NCBI GenBank assembly: GCA_010015805.1
Contig: ML978124.1
Span: 1,612,001-1,676,000 of the forward strand
Source: Rhizodiscina lignyota
Taxonomy: Eukaryota; Ascomycota; Dothideomycetes; Aulographales; Rhizodiscinaceae
DNA: 64,000 nucleotides
Direction: 5' to 3'
Made by a program: the position numbers and the translations under genes. The notes below the pieces were generated by a model. It did no database searches. It was not told where the DNA came from and saw only the letters and a list, made by a program, of their open reading frames with translations. This document shows, piece after piece, positions 46,352-57,634 of this stretch; position 1 is the first letter of the stretch, and the number at the start of each line of letters is the position of its first letter.

Positions 46352-49266
46352 CGTGGTAAGGAGGAAATAAGATATTAGGATACTCTGACGTGGCAGCCGG
46401 TGAGAGGACGGGGTGATGCAAGGCACTGACAGCGGGAGACCCAGATGCAAGAAAGAGGGTGCTGCAGATATACGTATCTCCATCCGGCCCAGCTTGTTTC
46501 TCGCGTGATCTCGCGGGGAATGGAGTCTACCTAGTGCGCAGCAGCACCTGATGTCTCATGGTGAGATGGGAGAAGGAGGGCACACTGCCGACCTCAGGAT
46601 TCGCGCATTCCGTGCAAGACTGACCTCGAAGAGCTGGGGCGGCATGGAGTCGACGGGCGTGTTTTGCCGGGATGCTGCCCAATGATGGCCGCCGGGGTTT
46701 GCTGACGAGGCCACTCACATTGTCGCAAAGACAGGGTAAGCGCTATCTGTGGTGGGAGTGACATTGAAGGTGGTGTGGAGGGTTGCGCTCACGAGCGAAG
46801 TCTTGTGACCTGTGATGGAGGATCATGGCTTGCATGATGCATCTACCGAAACTGCAGCTTGCATGCACTCACAGCGGGCTCAGCCGAAGCCAAACCACTG
46901 CGTACTGCATCACCATCCACCGAGCGCAGCGCATATGGCAGTTGTGAGCCTCGTCGAGCCTTTACGTCGTCGTCGTCGGCGCGCCGCGAGCGGGAGAAGG
47001 AGTACGAGGAGCCAATTGCGGGAGTCAATTGAGAGGAATCGCATCGGCCCGCTCCAAGACCATGCGCTATTTGCTATGGATAGCGTCTCCTGCCCTGGTC
47101 GCGAACTTCCCAGGATCCAAACTCCTCCCCTCCATCACCATCATCTGGCAGCACCATCCTGGACGGGACGTGCTCTTGATCAGAACACGCCTGTTTCGGT
47201 GCGCATCCGGCCGCACGTTCTGAGGTCAGGCTTCCTCAGATTGTCGAAGCTTCCCTCAGGCGGGAGGTCGTCTTGCCGAATGGAGGGCTCACTCGACACT
47301 GCTTCTGCTCAGACGTCTCGAAAACAGTCATGAGTCGCACGGTTCAGCGATGTATTGATCGGCTCATTTTGAACCGAAAGGGAAGGTCGGCACCTTTCTA
47401 GGCCCCCGGACGATGACTGTTCAGGTTTCCAAAGCGTCTGCCATGGATTGCTCCACCACCTATTGGAATCTGGAGTGAGCCCAGAAACGCGCAAATCGCC
47501 TTCGAGCTTCACGAAAGCTTGCGACGACTGGCTGAGTTTCTTCGGCGAAAGCAAGATTTGCACGCGGGAGACGGGACGGCACGCCGATGCGCAGTTCGCG
47601 CCCTTTTCCAGTCAGCACGGTGCTGCCGTTCGCATGTGCAACTGGAACATGACGAACAAGGCCTGAATTGCTTGCGGGTGGAGAACCTGAAGAATCGCAA
47701 TCCAGCGCTGGATGGAGAGCTGCAATGACAAACCGCTAAAATGGTTGACACAGCGGCCTTTACCGGACTAAGAGACAGCCATTATGCAACTCTGTCGCAC
47801 GATTCTGGACTATGTGTGAGCGTCAAAGATACTACGCGGGTGACCTCCCTCCTCCGAAAGCGGCGACTTTCTTCAAGCCAAAACAGCCACCTGCGAACTC
47901 CAGTGTGCTCGGAAAACTCGGCGCAAATCACTGAGCTTCACTATCTCCTGATGCTGGAGTCATTTGAAGTGTACTTGGTTCCGTCTTCACCATCAAGCCC
48001 CCCGCTCCGTCAACTGCTGTCTCAGTCTGCGTCTCCGTATGCTCCGTGCTCAGATGTCGCTGCTTGATGAAAGCACTCGCCATAATCGCAACAGCCGATA
48101 TGTCGGTGTACATTATGCACATATTCCGTAGACTCCACGCGAAAGCGCTTGCACTAACAGCCACTGTGCAGCGTCTCGGATAGACCAGAGGATCTCCACA
48201 TTTGCCGTGCTTGACCACCGGACAACGCCTCGAGGACAGATTCCCTGAGACCAGCAGCAGTAAGAGATGGTCGGCAGGCAGTCGTAGTATTCTGGAACAT
48301 TACCCGCCGAGCACGACGGACAACATTGTTGCTGAGCCGCTAATAAAACTCAAGATGGCTAGGATAGGAGTGCGGCGCCGATATCGCCAATAGTTTCAAA
48401 CCCAATGATTCTTATGATGGTTTCCTTGAATCAAAAACTAATTTACAGTCCTATCCTCAACATTCCAGTCATTTTGAATGCCTCCTCAATTATTTTGGCG
48501 GCACAATAAGGCAGGACGCAAACTCTCATTCAAAATGCCCTCAACGCCGTACATCACATGATCTCGTTCACCCCTCGCGGCCTTTACCAAATGTCGATGA
48601 ACGATATCCGACTGGCTTTGCTGCATTGCGGCAGATGGATCGTAAAGGCTACCCCCACCCAATAGAAAAGAGAAAAGAATACGCACTCAAATGGAGTTTC
48701 GAAATGATTGAGGCTCATATGGAGGAAATTACCACAGCAATCGAGTAATGCGCCCCAGGACTGATCGTAGAATTCAGCATATCAGGAGTATTTTGGCGAA
48801 GAGTTTCCGAATCGAGCTGCGGGCAGATGTTGAAGTTTCTGGATTCGTTCTGGAGAACGGGAAACCATGCCTCCTGACTTCATGGCTTCTATGGATCTGG
48901 TCATGATGATGGTCCTCAATTTCTTCCGAATAAGGGGACTTTGATCAGCTGGATGATGATCACCGTAAACTCCATAGATTGGATGATAATTAACTCATTC
49001 GATTCCGGCGCAACATCGGAAGTTTACTTTTGCAGTAGAGCTGTTGTTTTTCTTTTGCCGTATTCCACCGTACATACTCCGTGGTGCCGTGAAATATTGA
49101 ACCTTTATCGTAGAGTAATCCGCAGGAACATGAGAATACAAATGTGAGAAACGTAGAATTAATCCCGAAGTTCTTTCATGTCCTTTGTCCTCAGTACTCG
49201 AGATGGCAACGGAATCACATCCGCGACGAATTTGAACGCCAGCGGCTCACATGAGCTGACGATAAC
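46352..49266. other. Gene-poor region, nearly 3 kb
   Basis: Many short frames overlap on both strands (46812-47333, 47309-48218) with no consistent model or similarity. The composition shifts from GC-rich (46-47.5 kb) to more AT-rich (48.4-49.2 kb). I find no terminal repeats, transposase motifs or RNA genes. Confidence 0.4.
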
Positions 49267-49533
49267 TAAGTAAAGGCTCTTGTCAGGAGAACACAGGTGC
49301 CGTGCTAGCTATTGAACATACCCAAACAAGAAGCCTCCAAGCGAGACAATCATTGACGCTTTGTAGTAGAGCGGCAATTTTGATGGGTGAACTGCCCTGA
49401 GAGGCCGCATGGGGTCTTCCGATGTAACTGAATTGACTGAGAGTGAACTTCGAGAAGCCTCTGGGATATTGTAGGGAAGAGACACATTGGACGAGGCCGC
49501 TACTTTCAAGTACCCATCGCCTTGGAGAGCCAT
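49267..49533 (-). pseudogene. N-terminal relic of an MFS sugar transporter
   Basis: A minus-strand frame from the ATG at 49533 encodes about 70 residues: a disordered Ser-rich head, then LYYKASMIVSLGGFLFGY. The last part resembles the first transmembrane segment of fungal sugar porters, which usually continues FGYDTG. A GTATGT donor after the Gly codon could splice to TTACTTAG near 49267, giving FGYRQLM and a stop. No further transmembrane segments follow within the next kilobase. The fit suggests a truncated duplicate, though a short orphan gene is possible. Confidence 0.45.
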
Positions 49534-50059
49534 GACTGTGAAGGTGAAGTCGGAACGAGATAGAAGATTACTGTCAGTATTGAGTTAGTTTTGAAGTCAC
49601 TGTGGAGAAAAGTATGTTGGATGAGGCTGTACGCAAGTGGTAGCCTTGCCGCGTTGACTCAAAATGTCTAAACGTGCGATGTCGTGGCGGCCAAAGTCAG
49701 TACTCCGTACCTCAAGTCACATTCAAAAGTGGAAGGTACGATCTAGTCGCGACTACTTAGCCAGATCAATTTATTTAGCGGAAGTTTTACTTCGTATGGA
49801 TGCTCAGTCAACCCCTCGCGATTCAACCCCAGAAGAGGAGGCCGATCGTGAGGCCCGCAAATCGGCCGTCATGACTGCGAGCGCAAAGAAGAGTTGGAGT
49901 AGAGAAAACAACGCTACATTTGGACTTTCTGGTTCGGGTTCGGGATTTCTAGATGCGCTGTAGGGTACATAGGTGAAATCAAGAATGCAACTGCACTTTC
50001 GTCCTTCCGTCACCCGTTCGTTCTGTGCGGGTAGGATGCATAATGATATAGCGGACGAC
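49534..50059. other. Intergenic, no gene supported
   Basis: A plus frame (49664-49963) and an opposing minus frame (49804-50145) overlap; neither is recognised. The region includes the 3' flank of the MetAP2 gene. Confidence 0.35.
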
Positions 50060-51684
<1,625 letters not shown>

Positions 51685-51964
51685 GGTGAGTGGATTGGGA
51701 AGGAGGAGAAATGGAAAATCAGGAAGAGGCGGAGGTCGAGGTCGAGGATTGCGAGCCCAGGCGCTCTTGGTCCTGCCCCGCCGGCGGTTAATGTTCGGGA
51801 GAGGATTCGTGGGGGAATTGGCCGTCTTGTGTTTGCATGACGTGCATGTCATCGAACACTCTTCGTCCAGTGTCGGTATCAGATCAATGACCGTGAATGT
51901 CACTCACATATACACCTTCCGAACCTGAGGACCTAAAATACTAAGCTTCCTGCCACCATGAGTG
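51685..51964. promoter_or_regulatory. Bidirectional promoter, MetAP2 / J-protein
   Basis: 280 bp between two divergent start codons must hold both promoters and leaders. A second ATG at 51958 in another frame opens a 34-codon upstream frame that overlaps the J-protein start, a possible uORF. Confidence 0.55.
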
Positions 51965-52880
51965 ATGCTGCGTCCTTCGCGCCGTTTTTCGTCCCATCTC
52001 CCTTTGCCGTCGCGTCTGCCCTCTGCACGATGCTTTCGTACCACGCGTATCTTGAGAGATGACGCATTCCCTGATCACTATGAAACGCTCGGCGTGCCTC
52101 AGAACGCGTCTCCTGGTGACATAAAGAAGTATGTCATCGGATTGCCATTGATCGCTGTATACTGATGCCCGCCACAGACAATTCTATAGCCTCTCAAAGC
52201 GCCACCATCCGGACCTGAACCCTAATGACTCGACCGCATCCAGTCGTTTCGTCAAGATAAGCGAAGCTTACCACGTGCTTGGCTCATCTGAGAAGCGCAA
52301 GCGTTACGACCGAGACTGGCACCGCGCTCACGGAGTTGGCCATCATCACGGTTCAGTTGCTCGAGGCTCCTTCAGCTCCCACAGTAGTGGACCGGCCGGC
52401 AGCAGACCAGCGTCTGGACTCAGTCGTCGCCGCACGCAGTTTCGAGGCCCTCCGCCATCATTCTACCGCAGTGGCGGTTATGGCGACCACGGTGCCAAGC
52501 GCTCTCAGTATCAGTATACTGGCCAATCGGAGCCGCCTCCGCCTGGTGGATCTGAATCATCTTCTGGAGGATATGGTCCAGGCCAGGGCGAGCCGGTCTA
52601 CGATCCGAACATCCCCCATTGGAATCGAGCATCTCACAAGCGAACGCATGAAGGACTGGCAGGGCGGAGGGAGTGGGTTGTGCAGGCGCAGGCAGACGCA
52701 AGAAGAGATTATGAGGCTTTGAAAGACAGCACAGGCCTTGCGACCAACTTCCTCGTTGTGCTTGGGTTGGTCCTCATTGGTGGCGGGATTGGATCAGGGG
52801 TATGGAGAAGCATGCATGCGGATGCGGGGAAAACCAAGAAGAAAGATAAAAAGGGCAGAGAAGGTGCTGGCGATCAGTAA
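51965..52880 (+). CDS. Mitochondrial J-domain (DnaJ-like) protein
   Basis: Two exons, 51965-52128 and 52178-52880, giving 288 aa. The N-terminal 30 residues are Arg/Ser-rich without acid, a likely mitochondrial presequence. Residues 38-100 are a J domain (DHYETLGVPQNASPGDIKK, HPD in KRHHPDLNP), with the HPD loop formed after splicing. A Gly/Ser/Pro-rich middle follows. A single transmembrane segment lies near the C-terminus (FLVVLGLVLIGGGIGSGVW) and the tail is Lys-rich. Family knowledge: J domains stimulate Hsp70 ATPase; a membrane-anchored mitochondrial member is the simplest reading. No zinc-finger or substrate-binding domains are present, so it is a type III J-protein. Confidence 0.88.
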
Positions 52881-53087
52881 GTCAATCGATCCCAAAGGGC
52901 ACATTAGACGAGCTTTCATATGGCGCAAAGCATCAGATTTGTTGAGAACCACTTTTTGGACACCTTTCCAAGAATTGTAGACTACCATTGACTGTACAAA
53001 GTGCATCGGCTCATAGAACTATTGTAGACAAGAATACACAGATCTATGTTGGGACCTTGATGGGGTAATAGACAAGTAATGATACAT

Positions 53088-54462
53088 TTAGCCCTCGAAG
53101 ACGAAGTTGGCACCAATCTGATACAATGTTAGTTTGTTAACAATATCAGACACAAATAAATCACGAACCTTGTGGCCGGCCTCGTTGAGCTTCTGGGTGT
53201 CGAATGAAGCACCAATGCCCAGAGTGAAGCCTGGGTTGACCTTGGTGTTGTAGGCAATGGATGCGATGCCACGGTCGTTGATCTTGGCCTGTTCATTCGT
53301 CAGCGCATATGTAAATCTCTCAGGATATTCAACAAATCGCCATAACAGACCTTAGCGAAGCTCATGGGGTCGATCTTGTACTTGCTAGCAACCTCCAGAC
53401 CGACAGTTGAGCTGCTCTTGACGTCGTACGCGGCCTTTGTGCCAACCTCAACCGCAGCATTGACCTTCTGGTAGTACGATGCAGTGAAGATGCTCAGGTT
53501 GTTCGTGGCAGTCACCGCAGCAGTGATGCTTGGCGTCGAGTAGCCGAGAGCAGCAGAGTAGCGGGAGAGAGCGGCCTTCTGGACGTCGTATCCAACCTCA
53601 CCACCGACCATGAAGCCTTCGTGGCTCATGACACCGTCAACAATAGCCTGGACATTGCCACCGGGGACGAGGTCGAAGAAGGCGCGGGTGTGGAACATGG
53701 GCTGCTTGAAGAAGAGGTTGAGCTTCTGCGCGCCAGGGCCCTTTGCGGGCTTGAACTGGCTGGAAACCTCGGCCTTTAGGCCCTGGGCGATGGTGTTGTC
53801 GAGCTCAACCTTGAAGTTGAGGGCGTCGGCCGGCGTGGCCCACGAGTTCGTAATGCTGATGCCTTTTGCGCGACAAGTTAGCGACGCTGCTGCGCCAGGC
53901 GGCCGACTCGGCCAAACTCCTGGTATTAAAGAGATCGCGAGATGAATTCTTGTGTGGGGTATTATGGGATAGGGCGCAATGAAGGAGAGATGGTGGATGT
54001 GAATACCATTTGCAAGAACCTTCTTGCCCTCGACCTGTTGCGTCTGATGTATTAGCTATCTCTCTTCCTCATATTTTGAGCTTGGAATTGCTCTTACCGA
54101 GGAACTGATGGCGCCCTCGTGGGGAGATGTGCCCTTGGTAGTGAATGAGACGCCATTGGGAGCCTTGAGCTTGACCTCAAGATTTGCTGGTACACCGTTA
54201 GTCTGAGTTCCGACGCCGTTGCTCCCACGTTGTAGCTACGTACCCGCAAGCGCGTGGTAGAAGTCCTTGTTGATAAGCTGGACAACACGACATTAGCACC
54301 TATGCTCTACGCTCCATCTTGTGATGCATGTCTTACGTCGTTTGATGGCTTCGCGATGTCAGCGAAAGCTGGGACGGGCAGCTTGGGCGCAGCGGGCGTA
54401 GCTACAGGCGCTGAAGTAGCGGCCGAGCCCTTGCCGGTGAGGTCGGAGAATTGAGAGGACAT
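53088..54462 (-). CDS. Mitochondrial porin (VDAC)
   Basis: Seven exons on the minus strand: 54462-54337, 54277-54244, 54186-54098, 54034-54007, 53862-53351, 53288-53169 and 53117-53088, giving 312 aa. Two exons are very short (34 and 28 nt). The 19-strand porin pattern is clear, with the N-terminal helix PAFADIAKPSNDLINKDFYH and the porin signature region near GVSFTTKGTSPHEG. The C-terminus is IGANFVFEG. Compared with usual fungal porins (about 283 aa) it has about 28 extra Ala/Pro/Ser-rich residues at the N-terminus. Role: anion-selective metabolite channel of the mitochondrial outer membrane. The fourth exon could start at the earlier ATCAG acceptor, adding three codons. Confidence 0.95.
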
Positions 54463-55524
54463 GATGAGAGAGAGTAATTGAAGCTGGTGGTGTAAAAACG
54501 GGCGGAAGGGAGAATGATGTTGTGGTGGCTGCTTGGGAGAAGAAGTTTCTCAGATTTTCGGGAGGTCACAACAAAAGCAGCCGAAAGCTTCCCTCAGCGG
54601 CGCATCGTCAACGGCCGAGCGTCGCGCTGCGAAAAGGCTTGGCAGAAACGTGGTCGGGAAAGACCGCAACCACAGGCCGGAGTGCTTGGGCGACAGGGGC
54701 GCGGTTAATATTGCAGCTCAATGCCATCATGCGGATAGGGGTTTATATCTTCAATCGCTTCAGCTTTGGTCGTTTGTTCTCCAAAGCACGCTGCAAAGGC
54801 ATGCCAGTAAAGCAAATGCTCAATGTGCTTGCAATCAACCATCATTTTCCTTCTTTGTAGTTTTTGTTTTTATCGGCCAACGGGGATGATCTTCGTGCTG
54901 ATATTTCCGTTGGCTGTCTGATGTTCATCTCTGTATATACCTTGATGCTGAATAAATCATTCACGCCAAATAGATTCTGTAACAAAAGACTGTTCAATGA
55001 GTTGGACTTGGGCCTCCCATTCGCATTTTCAGGAAAAGCTATCATGCTCCTGATTCTACTGGCTTCACAATTCGGACATCCGAACTTGAAAGAAGGGGGG
55101 TAGTGCTTTGGCCATTGAGCACGTTGTGTGCTAGCAACTGGTGATTCATGTCAATTACAGAGGATTTGCCATTTGCTCGAAGGACTAGGTCTTCATGCGA
55201 AGTACGAAGCTGGAAGTTGTCGTGAATGGTGGGCAATGGACATTCCATTCGAACATAAATAATCGGTTTTCCATATCTGATGTCTGATAGCGTAGGCTAG
55301 GTTCGAATGGCATTGTTGGATGAGCAGCTCTGGGTCGTATTAGTGTAAATGTGGAGGCAATGCATTTTACAGTAATGCGTTTGATTGGCGAGCAGTGAGT
55401 TCCATTCCAACAGAAAAGCCCCCAAGACCGTTCGAGACGGCCAGACCAGTAGCATCCCAAACTCCACGCTGCAAATGCATATGTTACAATTGAATATTCT
55501 CATCCCCTCTTAACCAACTCCTGC
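54463..55524. other. Intergenic, 1.1 kb, VDAC promoter side
   Basis: Overlapping short plus frames (54514-54889) have no recognised similarity. The remainder is moderately AT-rich and shows nothing else. Confidence 0.4.
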
Positions 55525-56103
55525 TCATTTCACCATTTTTGCACGCTTCTCCTCTTCTGCCATAACCAGGAACGGATCTGCCTGATTGCCTTCAAGCAAC
55601 TGCACCATCTCGCCGTCATCCAACGTCAAGCTCCAATCCTCCGTCTCAAAGAATCCCATCCTCGTCCTCCTGTGGCTCTTAAACTTCATCATGGCCTTCG
55701 CCTTCGTTCCCTTAACGCTGAACTGAATATCAATCTTGCCATGTAGCTGATTGATGCTGCCCCATATCCACGGCACCTTGCTTGCAAAATATATCTCGTC
55801 GCCAAGCAGTTCTCTGGCGGTGGGATTCGTTCGCAGAGCGTAGAGCGTCGAAGAGACGACAGAGGAGTTGAGCTTTTGGTAGTTGAATATTGCGGCGGTC
55901 GATGCACCGAGAACGAGCAGGAAGATGGGGATTGTGCGCATCCATCTGTTTGCGCTGGCTATGTCGGGGAGTTCGCGGTCGGAGCGGCGGGCCATGAGTG
56001 GGCCTGAATTCGGCTTCGGAGGGGAGATGAGAGTGCGAGTGACATTTCGAGGTCTCAATGTCCGCACTGGGAGTACGGACGGCCGTATTCTACGTATAAT
56101 CAT
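55525..56103 (-). CDS. COA1: Cytochrome c oxidase assembly factor COA1
   Basis: A single exon on the minus strand, 192 aa. The first 45 residues are Arg-rich (RRIRPSVLPVRTLRPRN) with no acidic residue until after the middle, a mitochondrial presequence. One transmembrane helix follows (TIPIFLLVLGASTAAIF). The conserved COA1 C-terminal domain includes ARELLGDEIYFASKVPWIWG and DIQFSVKGTKAKAMMKF. Known role: inner-membrane factor in early assembly of complex IV with Shy1 and Mss51. Confidence rests on the combined presequence, single TM and domain pattern. Confidence 0.9.
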   Translation of the reverse strand: MIIRRIRPSVLPVRTLRPRNVTRTLISPPKPNSGPLMARRSDRELPDIASANRWMRTIPIFLLVLGASTAAIFNYQKLNSSVVSSTLYALRTNPTARELLGDEIYFASKVPWIWGSINQLHGKIDIQFSVKGTKAKAMMKFKSHRRTRMGFFETEDWSLTLDDGEMVQLLEGNQADPFLVMAEEEKRAKMVK

Positions 56104-56612
56104 TATGTTGGTTGTAGATGGAATAGACTTGTCGACGACTCGAAATTTCTCTTTACGAAGAGCATCCTCGGCAAGTTCCGCTATGAAAGTAAGTAACTGC
56201 TTCGTACGTACCTCAAAAATTATATCCTTTCTTTTCCTGTAAAAAATGTATTTTTATCAGTTAAAGGGGCTTTCAGGAGTATCTCATCCGCTCTGGAATG
56301 CATGAAATGATTAAGGGAGGAAAGCTCGCTCATTGATGGTCATGCTAAAGCGCATGGATCAGAGTCACATTCGCTCGGAGGACGGATTACACGTTTAGGT
56401 CCGTGGATTTTGAAGCCTTCGTACAATCTAAATGGTATCTTTCATTTCTATTTTCGAAATACTTTGTCGGAAGAGTTTAAAGCGTGTGAGGAACTGTACC
56501 GAATTTAGCCACCTTGCCCACCACGTGTCGTCATAGGTCGACGCTGCAACGCGTCTCCCAGAACTTCGACGTGTCCTACTCCGTTCACAAACTTCAATCA
56601 CCAACTTGCATT
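56104..56612. promoter_or_regulatory. Divergent intergenic, COA1 / membrane protein
   Basis: 509 bp between start codons. A CACGTG core is found near 56523 and an AT-rich block near 56218-56262. Nothing else is recognisable. Confidence 0.4.
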
Positions 56613-57318
56613 ATGGCAACCACACGAGGGAGGAAGGCGTTCAGATACCCTAACGAAGATGAAACAGAACCAGCAGATGGGATAGACGAAGAAGGTGAAT
56701 AACTGATTCAACTCTTCAACCAAAGATGCGCCTCTGCCTAACGATCCAACAGAGCAGGAGAAAGTTATATCCTCTTTCCGTACACAAGATGCAGCGCAAA
56801 CAGAATTCTATCTAGTATGCTCCTCCATGTTCCATTCTCATAGAAATTTAGTACTAACCAATTCCCAGAAAATCTTCCTCGCCCTCCCCATCTCCACAGT
56901 CCTCCTCTATCTTCCCTCCCTCCTTCGTCCCTCGTCATCCCAAAGGTTCCTCACAACCTTCTTCTGCATATCCTCACTGCTATTTACTGCCTTCGTGCTG
57001 TGGTTCTACCCTCTAGGCGTCGATCCTACTTCTCCACCGCGACGACAGACTTTCAGCCGGCGGAGTATTAATGACTGGTTGCTCAACCTGCCCGCGTCAC
57101 AGCAGTGGTATATTTTCATTCTGAACGCCGTGCTTTGCGCGGTGCTTGCATTGCAGTCGATTCTGGCAGGACGTGGTGGAAGAAAGCAAGAGGAGGTGTG
57201 GCCGCCGGGATGGCTTCCAGGATGTGTATTCGCGCTGGTGATGGTCGCACGCGTGCAGTTAAAACCCGTCGATGTAGAGGAGTTGGAGAAGCTGAAGTAC
57301 CATTACAAAGGAGCATGA
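56613..57318 (+). CDS. Small four-pass membrane protein, conserved in ascomycetes
   Basis: Three exons: 56613-56694, 56753-56814 and 56869-57318, giving 197 aa. The N-terminus is soluble and acidic (MATTRGRKAFRYPNEDE then EQEKVISSFR), a pattern I recognise from a conserved but unnamed fungal family. Four hydrophobic segments follow: IFLALPISTVLLYLPSLL, FFCISSLLFTAFVLWF, WYIFILNAVLCAVLALQSIL and PGCVFALVMVARV. The C-terminus is short and cytosolic-looking. Both splices restore an uninterrupted, in-frame sequence. Its role is unknown; ER or vesicle membrane residence is a guess. It converges with PHO81, stops 316 bp apart. Confidence 0.8.
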
Positions 57319-57634
57319 ACATCAAATTTCAAGTGGACTTTTTGATCGTATGGTCATCTCGAATGATCTATCAAAACGAAAACTCCGGCATTAAGACGCA
57401 ATCTGCAAAACCTGCAACTACAACAGGAGCGTGCGATCTAGGTGTCTCGAAAGCAGAAAGCCGCCACCCGCCCCATTTGCCAATGTGAAGAAGCCAAAAC
57501 GACGGAACTCTAAAATCAGACCTGACCAGGGCGGCCCTTTTCGAAAAGAAGATGAAAAACAATGCATCCATGCTCGTCAACACATGAGGGAATTCTCATC
57601 TACCGTCATTTCAGTGGAGAAGGCTTATCCTGAT

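Noticed and set aside
46812-47333. Plus-strand frame of 173 codons in the gene-poor region
   Set aside because: Opposing frames overlap it, it is His/Arg/Pro-rich without domain signals, and no splice model extends it.
49664-49963. Plus-strand frame of 99 codons with ATG
   Set aside because: No recognisable family, overlapped by a longer minus frame, and adjacent to the MetAP2 3' end. It could be real but the sequence alone does not support it.
55290-55320. GGTTCGAAT, a possible tRNA B box
   Set aside because: No matching A box or acceptor-stem pairing is found at tRNA spacing.
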